64,000 nucleotides of DNA from Giardia muris (taxonomy: Eukaryota > Fornicata > Diplomonadida > Hexamitidae). The stretch covers positions 1-64,000 of the forward strand of contig CM016925.1 in assembly GCA_006247105.1 (NCBI GenBank), read 5' to 3'. Under the pieces are notes generated by a model, which did not search any database, was not told the origin of the DNA, and saw only the letters and a list, made by a program, of their open reading frames with translations. This document shows positions 34,979 to 45,982 of this stretch, in pieces (position 1 is the first letter of the stretch; each line of letters starts with the position of its first letter). A program made the position numbers and the translations under genes.

Positions 34979-37900
34979 ATGCATACCAATCTCTTGTCTG
35001 CCCTTGTATTGCTCCGCATCCAGTCCTATCCTCTCGCCCTCGTCGTTATTCTGCTTATCTACTTCCAGGTCGTCTTCGGGGCGTATCATCTCCGGACGCC
35101 ACAACTCATGGGAACTCAATACTATCAACTCATCTTAGTCAACTTCTTCAATAGGATCTTCCTAGTGGAAAGCATCGATATCTCTGGGCGCCAGGCCATC
35201 ATCTATATCACCCTCCTGATCTGTTTGATCTTCTCCCCAATTCTCGTTGCCTTTCTGATACGGCGGTACTCGATGCGGCCGCCAAGGATCACGGTCCGCA
35301 TCCTGTGCTGCATCCTGCAGCCTCTCTGTTGCTTCATATATGTCTATTGTAGCCCGATGGTTTTCAATCTGGTATCACACATGATTTCGTATAACCTCGT
35401 CATGCTTTCTGCACGCTGGAGCCTGTTACAGAGCGTCAAGGCCCTCCTCTCCGCCTCATACACCTGCTTCGGCTGCGCTTTGTACTTGATAGGGAATTCC
35501 GCATATATCATCTCTCAGTTTCCATCACCAGATATACGGCACCGCTTCTTCCAGATCCACACGTATAGAGGGGTCACCGCCTTCCCATTGACCTTCTGTC
35601 TCTGTACTCTTTTCAGGGCCTGCATGCCCTCTTTAGTCTTCGTTCCATCTTGCGTCTATGGGATGGTTTGCTCCCACACAGTGCTCGGGATGCTACGGGT
35701 AGGTGCCTTTTCATACAACTATTATAGCTCATGGCTTAACCTTGTGTTCTCGGGAACTCTTCTCATGGTTTGTCTATACAACGCCCTGTTCGAGTTGGCC
35801 GTCTTTAACTTCAGCAGCTTGGCGGATCTTCAAAAGGTTGAGTGGGGACTCATTGCGCTCTGCGTTCTTCTCTATGGCCTCGTCGTGGTATGGTACATGC
35901 GTACAAGCAAGCGGGTCCGTGTTAATGTGACACTCTCCTATGAACCCCTCAAGAAGTGGGTGCGCTTACCAGGAAAAGGACGGTTACAGCCCGTACGCCT
36001 TCTCAATTTCGCCAAGGGCTCAAATCTTCAGGTGGGACTTGAAGAGCGTCTGTTCTACGACCTTCACCTTTCCGCTAATGGAAGTACCGAGGCCAACATG
36101 CTTCTACAACAGTCCCAGGAGAAGCTTCCTATTCTGACCTGTCGTCCTCGTGCATCCTTTGATTTCCGAACTTCGCTTTCCAAACAGATGGTCCTCTCCT
36201 TGCTCTGCTATTTCGATATCGCTTCTGTTTTAACCGTCGTTCTCCCTCCGAACTATCTTCTAACCGTCGAGGAGCTCCTTGACCTCGGTTTTGGTGAGGT
36301 TACAGAGATTGATAAAACACCCCTTCCCGAGGGACAAGGAGAGTCCGAGATAGATATTGGCATCATCCAACGTTTCTCCGATAGCACCTCTGATGATTCA
36401 ACGCCTTTCAGCGCTAATGAACTTCGATCAACTACTTTGCCTCAAGCGATGCAACAACAGCGGTTCCCACAACAGCCAGCACAACCACGCATCAATGAAG
36501 AGCTTGTCGTGATTAAACAGCCGTCATATGCCCATCAGGCGTCTTCACACCTATACGATGATGATACCGTCTTCGGAATATCTAAGCCTGCTAGAACACC
36601 CACCCTACCTCATCCAAGCGCTTATTTGCTACGCAGGATCCTGAAAAGCCTCGATTTCGAGGCAGTAACGCGGTATGCTTACCGTGCAAGCGAGCTACTT
36701 GAACAGCTCCGCCTCCTATATGAGAACATTTACGCCTCTATCTTCCTCAGCTATTGTGCCGCCTCCCAAACTCTTGAGACGGTTACCCTCATCGACCTCG
36801 AGGAGGCTCTCCCAGTTCCACTTCTATTGAGGTATTTCCGTGCCTGGAAGACGCCTGCAGACGCCTTTAACAGTATCCTGCACTACATCAGCGTCGTTGG
36901 GGAGATCGATAGGCTGCATAGGAGCCATCAGAACGTCGACTCTGCCGAGGTTCTTGGAGGAAAGGTCTCCAATCTCGTTCCGATCTCCTTCAGAAGTCTT
37001 CCTCGATTCACTTGCTCTAGGGGCTGCCATGGATGTCGGAGTTGTAGTGTACGAGCCCGTTGCGCTCGATGCAACATGAAGCAGTTGATTCCTCTTCGAG
37101 CTGTCTTCGACTACATTAGATATCATCGTTCAGACTCAACGGTTCAACGCCCGCCCAAAAGGGTGTGTTCGATTTGCGGCTCGGAACTCCTCTTACGCGT
37201 GAATAGGTCCGTGACTCGTAATAGGTATCATCAGAAGACACGCCTTCATCGTTATCTGATCTTTCTTCGACGATTCACGAACTTCGGCTTTCTACCACTT
37301 AGAAGGGCCAAGCGGAAGAATAGGTGTGTGAGACGAAGATCTCCTCGTGCCACATTGAAGGAGCTAGAAGCCCTTCAATATTACTTGGGGCATGAGGAGG
37401 CGGAGCATCCATTAGATCCGCGTATGACGAACGCAGATCAATGCCGCGCCTCAACAGACCCGAATCTTGGTCTTTTTCACAACGCATATGCACCACCGTC
37501 TGATATGTGCTCATCTGGCTCTTTACTGTTCATATCTCCCACGTCTCTGAAACCAGTGGTGGAGGAGGCCGATGACAATTTACTGAAGAGTTGTCAGGAC
37601 TTGGGGATTATCTTCTCCATCTTTCTTCCTTCTCTCATGTCGATTTCCTCGACCACTGGGAACGTTCATCGTCTCAGCTTTGCGACGTCACGGATGGCCG
37701 GTTATACTAGCTCGTTGCGTCGTCTTCGTCTCATTGCGCTTATTCATCTCGCACGGATGCTGTTCCCGACGGGCTTGTACGTTGATGGTTTTTACCCAAT
37801 ACAGCTAGTCCCAGGCTATCGATTCTATAGTTACGGCCCGGAGTCCATTGAGGACCTCGGTGGGCGTGCCACACTGAGGTATGGAGCCGAGTTTTTCATT

Positions 37901-40900
37901 CGACGGGAGTCGGACATAGAGTTTCGGTCGCTGAAGGGGGTATCGTTTATAAAAAAGCTTTATCAAGGGCACCAAGGGGCATACGGGCAATACCTATACT
38001 GCTTAGTCCCATACCTATATCCAATCACAAACCATTATCAGATCGAGAATTATTGGTTGCAGTATATCCACGTGGAGGCGGTACTGATGACCGTCGCGTT
38101 CCTAGGAGCGGCCAATCCGTATGTCACTCACTTCTACAGGCTAATTTACCTCAATTCAATGGCATTGCTCGGCCGGATCCTTTCCTCCCAGGACCTCGCG
38201 ACTAAGGTTAGAGGTAGGCAGAATAACTTCACACGCGAGGTAATGAACCATGGCGCCTTTGCAACGGCTAGCTCGATCATCCTCAACGCCCTTGTCGTCT
38301 CCATGAACTCCCACGTGTTGAGCGACACCGTATCTGATCCTTACACTGTCATCGGTTATGTCACTCGCTCATCGTATTCGGCCCAATCGACGTTGACGAC
38401 GTGGTTATTTCTCTTCACTCAACGAGTATGTCTTTTTCTTAGCTACTTGTACGCCATCCGAAAGGCAAATAAGATGCGGTTTCGACAGGTGAAATCATTG
38501 GTGCAACAAATGGGAGCACTTCAAGAGATGACTCTGGGAAGGGGATTCATAGGTCTTTCAAGTCCTAGAGCTACAACTGAAGAACCATCACAGGACTTGG
38601 TCATGGCACAGCTCCATGAGGAGCTAACAAGTCTGATGCAAGAGAGGCTGGTCTACACGGAGCCCTTTGGCACTTTAAGAGTGCAAGATTATTATAATTT
38701 GTATCATAGGCTAATGGACCTCCACAAGGAATGCGTGAGTCTTCAAGGCTATCTCAACGACCCGGAAAGGTATGCGCGCCGTCTTATCGTCCTAGATGGC
38801 TTCCTTCTACGAGATCGGTTGCATACCTTTCTTCTCAATTACTATGCCCTCTTTTCGGAACTTTTCATTAACATGACCTTCGATCTCCGAGGATTCATCT
38901 GTAACGACTCTATAGGCCTGCCCTCGCCTCAACATGGAGCTATTGATATTCTCCAGCAAAGTGCTAGTCCAATCCTTTGGGTCGGTCATGATACCAATAC
39001 TCAGCATCGTCGTACTCCTTTCGAACACTTCTTCTCTTTTCAGGCGCCCGAGATGAATCAGCTCAAAAGCTTGAAGGCCCTTCTTGTTAACCCTCGTCGA
39101 GTACTCAGCAATATGTCTCTTCTATACGATACGCTGATATCCGACACAGCGTATACTGATATCCTCATCCTGGATGGGATCAACACTGCGGGTCTTCCGG
39201 ACTTTAGGATCAACGGCCTCACGTATTCGTTACTCTCCATCTTGGGCTCATCTCAGGTGTCTCTCGTCTCAATGCCACAAGTCCAGATCGAAAGGAAGGC
39301 TTCCATTGACCTCTCAGACTCCATCAACCTGAAAGATGCCATGGAAGACTATTATCGAGCTTTAGGTCGACAGGCATTAAGAGTGGCCAGTCTTTACGCT
39401 AATGTGACTGACGGAGTGCTCTTTGAGATGACCTACTTAGGATTAAGAAGGGTTTCCCTCAATCGTCTTGCACGGTTGATAGCAAGCTCCTTAGCACTTC
39501 CTCCGGAGCAAGAGGAAGAAGATATAGAAGGACCCCCATTGGTACGCCTGGACACCCTCCAATTCAACCAGACTTTATCCGTCCGTTTTGAACGCTTCAT
39601 GGATGCGTTGTCGACTAAGCACTATCGTCATGTATACCCTCTTCCGACGCTCTACGTAGTTCATAAGGGAGAGCGCTTTCTAGCCTCTCCATTACCGCGA
39701 CGGGTGGCAGAGAATGGGCTGAGCTTGCAGCTTACCAGGGACTCCTTCAGGAACCTTCAGAGGACCCTGGTTTTGAACCTCAACCTCCTTCAGACTCATC
39801 GAGTCTTGAATCACTTCGTCACATTCGACCATCGTCTTTCCCAGGTTGTCCCTTCGCTCCAGAACCGCTTTCTCTGCGTCGAAGGATGCCATTATTATCC
39901 CATAGGCGTACGTGCACAGCTTCTTAGAACCTTCCAACAGGGTTTGGTGCACAATAGTAATGAGGCCGTTATTCGGTGCTTGGTGACGCTTTTGAGTACG
40001 GTGACGACGAACGTGTATGACTTACAGCAAGCAAAGTATCATCACAACTATGTCAACGTCGATTTCGACCTAGCCTTGCCCGCGCAAAGAATCAGAGGAG
40101 CAAGCGCGGCCTCATACAACGCATACACCATCGTCACTTCTGGAAAGAGCTGGGTGCAGAGACTGTCGAAGCCCGACCTTAACATCCCCAGTAGTGTACG
40201 TGCTTCGCTTACGATGCTCCTTCGGGTTCAAGCGAGAGTCTTCCTCAACTCCCTAGTCATCCCACAACATCGTCTTCTCCATACGTGCCTAATTTTCGAT
40301 AGCCTCATCCGTCTGCAACACACGATCCATGATGATATAACGCTACGCGCGCGCATGCAAGGGCATCTCCTAGCCCCGCGGCTTATGAAGATGGGGCAGG
40401 ATATCTCTCGCCATGGCCGTACCTTCTTCCGCCAGTTACAACAGCTGATTGATACTCCATCCTCACCTCGAGGATTAACCGTGCCACGATCAAGTCCTGG
40501 GCTGAGAGACTTAACCCTGCTAAGGTCTGAGACCCCTACACAGACCGGTCTTCTCAAGAATAACATGTATGTTCAAGCCTCCTCCCATGAGGTTCAATTA
40601 GCACGGTGCTATGATGTTTTGAGTAGCATGGAAGACGCACTCCAGCAGACCTGGAAAGCATATAACACTGCCCTGAAGCATGGATACGCCAACCATGACT
40701 TTATCCTCGTCACTCTGAACGAATTCATGCGTCTTCTCACCATGACCTATGGGACTGACGAAGCTTTCATACACCAACTCTTCCAGAGTGCCATAAAGTC
40801 CGTCTCCACATCGAAGCGTTCGCGCCTTCAAGGACGAGGAGGAAAGGCAACGTTACAAAGTACTCACTTCTATAATAGAAGCCTATCAGTTGAACGTCTT

Positions 40901-43900
40901 CTCAACGCACCAAGCCCTACTTCTGGGAGCTTTGGGTCATTGGGGAACGACCTATCTACCAGTACCTCTATTGGTGTGCACCCCCGTTCAAAGTCTGCAC
41001 CTCTTCCTCAGAAGGTCAGCGAGCTTGTCCTCACGGAGCTACAGGATTGGAACACGGTGCCAAGGGCCTCATGGTTCCTTTCACGTATCAACGAGAAGAC
41101 TCGGACCCAGCTATACAACATTCTGGATGATAGTAGCATTACTCAGACGCGTATAAGCTATCTAGTTGATGAACATGTTGGTTTGATGGACAACTCGTCT
41201 AGAGGTGGTGTTGGGCGTTCTAATCAAACAAGATTCAATAGCCCTATCCTTTCTCCACTGACGTCCTTAATTACGCGTGGAACCACCCCAACAAAAAATC
41301 TGGAGTGCTTGATCAAATATTACATCCGGATGGACATGGAACGCGAGACATTGGAGCAGATGGTACGGGAGTTCCTCCTTCTAACGTCCGAACTTCTATT
41401 TACCGGTCAAATGCCCGTGAGAGGCGTCCCCTTAGTCTTTTCGCAAGGCTCTCAGACTGCTGGATGCCACATACTTGGCTCTTTACTCGACCAGGGCAGA
41501 GATAAGTCGTCAACACCACCAGCGGACTCACAAGCATTGGAGATTCAAAGCCTATTGGGAGATGAGGAGATATCGAAGACTAGTGACTCTCTTCTAGGAG
41601 AAGGAGAGTCCACATGCTCGACAAGACAAGAATCGAGGCCAGGATCTTGTACACGGGCTTGTCGAAGGAGGAAAAGGAGAAGTACCACCTGTTGCACTTG
41701 CAAGTGCATGCATACACAACGACCTGGGGACTGCACGAATGTTATCTTCGCGATATCCATTCTTGTCTTCCACGTGACCCTGATCTTCTGCCTTCTGATG
41801 GGTTTTGCGATGCGGATTACGTACCTAGCCGTTCTGGATGCTTTGAGTAACCAGGAGATCAACTTGTCCTCGATGCTTGCAAGGCTATTGGAATTACGGG
41901 CGGAGGTCGTTAGTTCTGTGACCGGGAACGTTAACTACATCGCAGATACCTCATTGAGGAACAGGATAATGTATAGACTGAATCTCGTGGCCGATGCAGC
42001 GGCGGCCGTGCATTACGGAAACTCGGCTCTATATAACGGCGTTTCCATCAACGACGTGAAGAAGTTTGAGATAAAGGACGCGTACATCTGGCCGCCATTG
42101 ATGATGTATTACGATGAGGCGTCACTTATAAAGCGCGACATCCCAAGGTTTCCGTTCGATGATCTGAACATTGTCGAATGCGATATACCATCCGGCTTAT
42201 TGAGTAGATGGTCAGTTGAATACATCACTTGGCGAGACCCGGAGCTGAAGAGCTCCTTCTACTTTCCTCGAACCTTCTTCATGCCCTTCACCATCCTTTT
42301 GAACATCTTCAAGACGGCTTATAAGACGGGAGGGGGCGATTCCGACCCCACGGACTACGGGAACCTTTACTCACGTGATTTGAATAATGACCATGTGTTG
42401 GCAATTTATCCAGGAAGCTTCAGAAGGTATATCACTGATCTGAAGGTGAACATCCCAGTCCTTACCCCTGGAGAGATCAAGCCTGACTATGAGGGCTTCA
42501 ACGTCCCCGATATCAACTATTTCATGTATTCGGAATTACTCGCTAACAAGGCTCTTTGCCTTGCCACAAGTATGGCCTATCAATCCTTCTGTGATAAGAA
42601 TTGCTCCGTCCCTAATATCACCGTCGATTACCTGATAACCTCATATCAAAGCATGGGGCATCTTCTTCATGATACCGTGTATGTGGCCTGGAGCATGTTT
42701 GCAAAGCAAAGCTTGCACATGTTAGTCACGTTCTTCTTGCTCATTGGCTTCGGGTCCTTCGTCATTTTGACGTTCTTCGTCCCCCTCAAGTATTTTCATA
42801 GCCGTTTGCTACTTGCGACAATTGATCGTGCCAGTATCCTCGCAAATTACCTCACCCTTCCTAATGATATGTTACACATGCTTGCAGCCTCCTATCATGA
42901 GGCAGAACTCGTACCCTTCCGTCAGTACTTCCCCAGCTCAGTGTTGTCGCGTCAAAAGAAAGAAGAATTACCAAAATACCATGCGGATACTTATACTTAC
43001 GCGGAATATCAAGGCTTTCGCCATCATTTCAACACTCGTCTCCCTACACTCAAGTTCACGTCGACAAAGCTTCTAGACGAATCGAAAGAGCTATTGGAGA
43101 AGGAGTTGGAAGAGGAGGAGGAAGATGATACGCGCCTCTCTTATCCAGCTATGGCAGCCGCTCCAACCATACCCGAAAGCGTTATTGAATATCAGCATTT
43201 GGCCAAGTTCTTGACCCGAGCCAAGAAGGTGAGTCGTTATCAAGTGCATACCGGCCTTATCATCCTTGGGCTAGTCCTCTTACTCTCTATTCTTTTATCC
43301 TACATACCATTGACCACCTACTTCCTGTATCCCTTCAAGACCAATGATCTCTTCATCTCTAACACGTATGGGCAATGGTATAACATCACCACGTATGAAT
43401 CGAACCTTCCAACCAACGGGTGGTTTTCTGGAAAGGATAGTATCCGGAACTTCGTCTACTTCTTACAACAGACCCAAGAGAAGAGCGAGGAGCTGCAGTA
43501 CGTCGACTTCTCGATCAACATGACCGGCCTGCTCCTCTATACGAGCGGAGAGAGCTATTGGTGGACCCACAACACCAGTACTTATCTTCCCCTTTACATC
43601 CGCCAATATAACGACCAAACCCTTCTATACCCAGGCCTCATCGAGCTGAAGTATGTCCAGTACTACAACCAATACGCACAGACGACAACCAAGTGGCTCA
43701 CAACGCTTCGGGAGAGCGATCCGCAATTAGCCGACCCCGCTCGTAGAGAGGCGTATTCCACCGTGTTTAATGCCTTAGTCTACCTTTCTCGTATCAACCC
43801 TTTAAGGACGGTCAGAAGAGCAGAATATCTGATCAAACTTACATCTCAGGACCCAGCCCTTCTTTCCATGACAGAGGCGTTTCGTAGGGAGACTCAGATA

Positions 43901-45982
43901 CTGACTGGTGAGGTATTGAATGAGTATAAGCATGGACTGGACGTTCTATATCCTCTTCCCTTAGAAGAGCAAGCCTCTGATCCATATTGGGAAACGCATG
44001 CCATCATGACTGCGAATTATCGATTCATGACGAACTTCCCAGATGGGGTGCAAGGATCAACTGCTGTCACTCCTATCACTCCCAGTCCCATCCCCTTCAC
44101 CCCCAATATACCGCCACCAGCAAGCCGTGAAATCGAGCCCATCTTCCTTCAAAGCTTGATGAAGCGTCTGTACGGGTGCCACCTCCTGTTCTACGGGTTT
44201 ATGCTCCTCACCTATTTCATCGTCGGTTGGATAGCCGTTTGTCTATTCATCTGCCACATTGCAATCATTATCCTCCCGTTATTGGGCTTGTATCGAAACT
44301 TGAGGCACAGTCTTAGCTGTTCGTGTTCGGCACGTTACTTACGCAGCCTGATGTTCTCCTATGATCTCTTCACCCTCCTGGTCTGTTTCCTTATCGTGCT
44401 GATCTTCCTTAATATTCCAGCAAGTATTCCAACAGCTGTACAAGGAATCTACGTCTGTAAGAATGCCGTCTCATACCTAACTGGTCTTGGAACTGGACAA
44501 TGGGGAGGAAAGTCTTTCGTTCCACTGATACGAATGACCATACAGAAGACTATGGCTTTGAGGATGATGACGGCTTCCTTGATACTCTTCATGGGTGGGA
44601 TCATCAAGCTCATCCATCAACAGTTGAAGACGACTGTAGACGCCTTAGGGACCTTCACCCCATACACTCAAGCCCAAATCAACAAGTTCTCGGAGAAAAA
44701 CGTTACTCCATTTATTCGTCAAATCAAGGAACGAATAACCATTGAAAGGCCGATTAACGAGTCTGCAGAGTCGTTGGAATCGTCGGAATATGACACCCGT
44801 TATCGCGAGGACCCATTACTCTATTGGCATGGACGCCCTACCCCTACCGAGAAGATTGAGCTAGCGAAGACGATAACGGAGGAGTTCTCCTACCAAGTCC
44901 CCGTCTTTTGTTATCCCTTACGCTTACCGAGGCCTCCCTTCTTCATTATCGAGATCCTGGTACGTTATTTCACTATCGTCTTACTTTTCGTCTCGACTTG
45001 GCATCTGTTTCAGCATTTCATCCTAGATCTTTCGCAACCATCAACGCTATCGGCGTTCTATGCTAACCAGCACATTGCCCTATACAATTACATGCATATG
45101 CACATCATCACGGCCGTCACGACGAGTAGTAACAAGTATTTCGAGAGCCACTTGCAAAAGGAGGTCTTCACGATGTATCAGCATAGCTTAGCCTTTTTAT
45201 CAATGAATCCGCAGCTCCAAAAGATGGGGAACCTCATGGCCTATAAGCTCGACGCACAATACCAAGCGAATGACCTCGCGATCTATGATGATTACATGTC
45301 CACCGTAAGAACCTACATGTTCAACAAGGTGTTTGGCTTCCATCATAAGCTTAAGGCGGTAGACTTGCCCAGGGAGTGGGCCGTGACAGGCCTTTCTTTG
45401 CCGACATCGTGGCAAAACGAGGCCACCTTCATATATCGCTGGTCCATGTTTCCACCAACAAACCGTTCGGAGCTCTTCGATTCCTCGCGTGTTATGGATG
45501 ATTGGATCGTCCAGTACGACGTCCTAGGCTCCTTACATGCCGTGTACACATACCCCCTTATCCTTGGATATGCTATTCAACAGGATAGCTTCCCATTCCC
45601 GCGTACGACCGCGATCAATAGGTCCGCCCATCTATCCTATGGATGGAACTATCAGTACTTAGGGTTGGATGCAAAGAAAACCATCTTCTTTGACATCATT
45701 CGTGAAGAGATCCTTCGAGGTAGTCGGTATTGCGTCTCTGGAGCCAGGACCTATGCCTCAGCCCTTCTCAATGGCTCTCTAGCTCACCTTCAGAATACTA
45801 CCTTCGTCTTACTCTTTCAAATCGGGTGCGTACTGATCCTGTACCTGTGCATGACCCCCTTACTCCTTCACTACTTCCTACGTAAGGTGACGTTATACGA
45901 GATGTTCACCTCTCTCTTCCTTAAGAGGATACGCGGGGTCTTGAAGACCTCTCAACTGGAACGTGAAGGGGAAGGAAATTAA
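34979..45982 (+). CDS. Giant multi-pass membrane protein of unknown function (3667 aa)
   Basis: One 11-kb frame from ATG 34979. At least eight hydrophobic helices lie in residues ~1-310 (for example LALVVILLIYFQVVF, YITLLICLIFSPILVAFLI). Then comes a long, mostly soluble middle that includes a Cys/Arg-rich patch near residue 677 (CSRGCHGCRSCSVRARCARC, then CSICGSEL ~40 residues on) resembling paired zinc ribbons. A second membrane block starts at ~2250 (VIFAISILVFHVTLIFCLL), just after a Cys-rich juxtamembrane CTRACRRRKRRSTTCCTCKC. Further helices occur around 2590, 2755, 3065, 3120, 3320 and 3610, separated by large loops with N-x-S/T sites. No transporter, cyclase, kinase or channel motif is recognised. 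Probably a plasma-membrane or endomembrane protein. Confidence 0.85.
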   Translation: MHTNLLSALVLLRIQSYPLALVVILLIYFQVVFGAYHLRTPQLMGTQYYQLILVNFFNRIFLVESIDISGRQAIIYITLLICLIFSPILVAFLIRRYSMRPPRITVRILCCILQPLCCFIYVYCSPMVFNLVSHMISYNLVMLSARWSLLQSVKALLSASYTCFGCALYLIGNSAYIISQFPSPDIRHRFFQIHTYRGVTAFPLTFCLCTLFRACMPSLVFVPSCVYGMVCSHTVLGMLRVGAFSYNYYSSWLNLVFSGTLLMVCLYNALFELAVFNFSSLADLQKVEWGLIALCVLLYGLVVVWYMRTSKRVRVNVTLSYEPLKKWVRLPGKGRLQPVRLLNFAKGSNLQVGLEERLFYDLHLSANGSTEANMLLQQSQEKLPILTCRPRASFDFRTSLSKQMVLSLLCYFDIASVLTVVLPPNYLLTVEELLDLGFGEVTEIDKTPLPEGQGESEIDIGIIQRFSDSTSDDSTPFSANELRSTTLPQAMQQQRFPQQPAQPRINEELVVIKQPSYAHQASSHLYDDDTVFGISKPARTPTLPHPSAYLLRRILKSLDFEAVTRYAYRASELLEQLRLLYENIYASIFLSYCAASQTLETVTLIDLEEALPVPLLLRYFRAWKTPADAFNSILHYISVVGEIDRLHRSHQNVDSAEVLGGKVSNLVPISFRSLPRFTCSRGCHGCRSCSVRARCARCNMKQLIPLRAVFDYIRYHRSDSTVQRPPKRVCSICGSELLLRVNRSVTRNRYHQKTRLHRYLIFLRRFTNFGFLPLRRAKRKNRCVRRRSPRATLKELEALQYYLGHEEAEHPLDPRMTNADQCRASTDPNLGLFHNAYAPPSDMCSSGSLLFISPTSLKPVVEEADDNLLKSCQDLGIIFSIFLPSLMSISSTTGNVHRLSFATSRMAGYTSSLRRLRLIALIHLARMLFPTGLYVDGFYPIQLVPGYRFYSYGPESIEDLGGRATLRYGAEFFIRRESDIEFRSLKGVSFIKKLYQGHQGAYGQYLYCLVPYLYPITNHYQIENYWLQYIHVEAVLMTVAFLGAANPYVTHFYRLIYLNSMALLGRILSSQDLATKVRGRQNNFTREVMNHGAFATASSIILNALVVSMNSHVLSDTVSDPYTVIGYVTRSSYSAQSTLTTWLFLFTQRVCLFLSYLYAIRKANKMRFRQVKSLVQQMGALQEMTLGRGFIGLSSPRATTEEPSQDLVMAQLHEELTSLMQERLVYTEPFGTLRVQDYYNLYHRLMDLHKECVSLQGYLNDPERYARRLIVLDGFLLRDRLHTFLLNYYALFSELFINMTFDLRGFICNDSIGLPSPQHGAIDILQQSASPILWVGHDTNTQHRRTPFEHFFSFQAPEMNQLKSLKALLVNPRRVLSNMSLLYDTLISDTAYTDILILDGINTAGLPDFRINGLTYSLLSILGSSQVSLVSMPQVQIERKASIDLSDSINLKDAMEDYYRALGRQALRVASLYANVTDGVLFEMTYLGLRRVSLNRLARLIASSLALPPEQEEEDIEGPPLVRLDTLQFNQTLSVRFERFMDALSTKHYRHVYPLPTLYVVHKGERFLASPLPRRVAENGLSLQLTRDSFRNLQRTLVLNLNLLQTHRVLNHFVTFDHRLSQVVPSLQNRFLCVEGCHYYPIGVRAQLLRTFQQGLVHNSNEAVIRCLVTLLSTVTTNVYDLQQAKYHHNYVNVDFDLALPAQRIRGASAASYNAYTIVTSGKSWVQRLSKPDLNIPSSVRASLTMLLRVQARVFLNSLVIPQHRLLHTCLIFDSLIRLQHTIHDDITLRARMQGHLLAPRLMKMGQDISRHGRTFFRQLQQLIDTPSSPRGLTVPRSSPGLRDLTLLRSETPTQTGLLKNNMYVQASSHEVQLARCYDVLSSMEDALQQTWKAYNTALKHGYANHDFILVTLNEFMRLLTMTYGTDEAFIHQLFQSAIKSVSTSKRSRLQGRGGKATLQSTHFYNRSLSVERLLNAPSPTSGSFGSLGNDLSTSTSIGVHPRSKSAPLPQKVSELVLTELQDWNTVPRASWFLSRINEKTRTQLYNILDDSSITQTRISYLVDEHVGLMDNSSRGGVGRSNQTRFNSPILSPLTSLITRGTTPTKNLECLIKYYIRMDMERETLEQMVREFLLLTSELLFTGQMPVRGVPLVFSQGSQTAGCHILGSLLDQGRDKSSTPPADSQALEIQSLLGDEEISKTSDSLLGEGESTCSTRQESRPGSCTRACRRRKRRSTTCCTCKCMHTQRPGDCTNVIFAISILVFHVTLIFCLLMGFAMRITYLAVLDALSNQEINLSSMLARLLELRAEVVSSVTGNVNYIADTSLRNRIMYRLNLVADAAAAVHYGNSALYNGVSINDVKKFEIKDAYIWPPLMMYYDEASLIKRDIPRFPFDDLNIVECDIPSGLLSRWSVEYITWRDPELKSSFYFPRTFFMPFTILLNIFKTAYKTGGGDSDPTDYGNLYSRDLNNDHVLAIYPGSFRRYITDLKVNIPVLTPGEIKPDYEGFNVPDINYFMYSELLANKALCLATSMAYQSFCDKNCSVPNITVDYLITSYQSMGHLLHDTVYVAWSMFAKQSLHMLVTFFLLIGFGSFVILTFFVPLKYFHSRLLLATIDRASILANYLTLPNDMLHMLAASYHEAELVPFRQYFPSSVLSRQKKEELPKYHADTYTYAEYQGFRHHFNTRLPTLKFTSTKLLDESKELLEKELEEEEEDDTRLSYPAMAAAPTIPESVIEYQHLAKFLTRAKKVSRYQVHTGLIILGLVLLLSILLSYIPLTTYFLYPFKTNDLFISNTYGQWYNITTYESNLPTNGWFSGKDSIRNFVYFLQQTQEKSEELQYVDFSINMTGLLLYTSGESYWWTHNTSTYLPLYIRQYNDQTLLYPGLIELKYVQYYNQYAQTTTKWLTTLRESDPQLADPARREAYSTVFNALVYLSRINPLRTVRRAEYLIKLTSQDPALLSMTEAFRRETQILTGEVLNEYKHGLDVLYPLPLEEQASDPYWETHAIMTANYRFMTNFPDGVQGSTAVTPITPSPIPFTPNIPPPASREIEPIFLQSLMKRLYGCHLLFYGFMLLTYFIVGWIAVCLFICHIAIIILPLLGLYRNLRHSLSCSCSARYLRSLMFSYDLFTLLVCFLIVLIFLNIPASIPTAVQGIYVCKNAVSYLTGLGTGQWGGKSFVPLIRMTIQKTMALRMMTASLILFMGGIIKLIHQQLKTTVDALGTFTPYTQAQINKFSEKNVTPFIRQIKERITIERPINESAESLESSEYDTRYREDPLLYWHGRPTPTEKIELAKTITEEFSYQVPVFCYPLRLPRPPFFIIEILVRYFTIVLLFVSTWHLFQHFILDLSQPSTLSAFYANQHIALYNYMHMHIITAVTTSSNKYFESHLQKEVFTMYQHSLAFLSMNPQLQKMGNLMAYKLDAQYQANDLAIYDDYMSTVRTYMFNKVFGFHHKLKAVDLPREWAVTGLSLPTSWQNEATFIYRWSMFPPTNRSELFDSSRVMDDWIVQYDVLGSLHAVYTYPLILGYAIQQDSFPFPRTTAINRSAHLSYGWNYQYLGLDAKKTIFFDIIREEILRGSRYCVSGARTYASALLNGSLAHLQNTTFVLLFQIGCVLILYLCMTPLLLHYFLRKVTLYEMFTSLFLKRIRGVLKTSQLEREGEGN

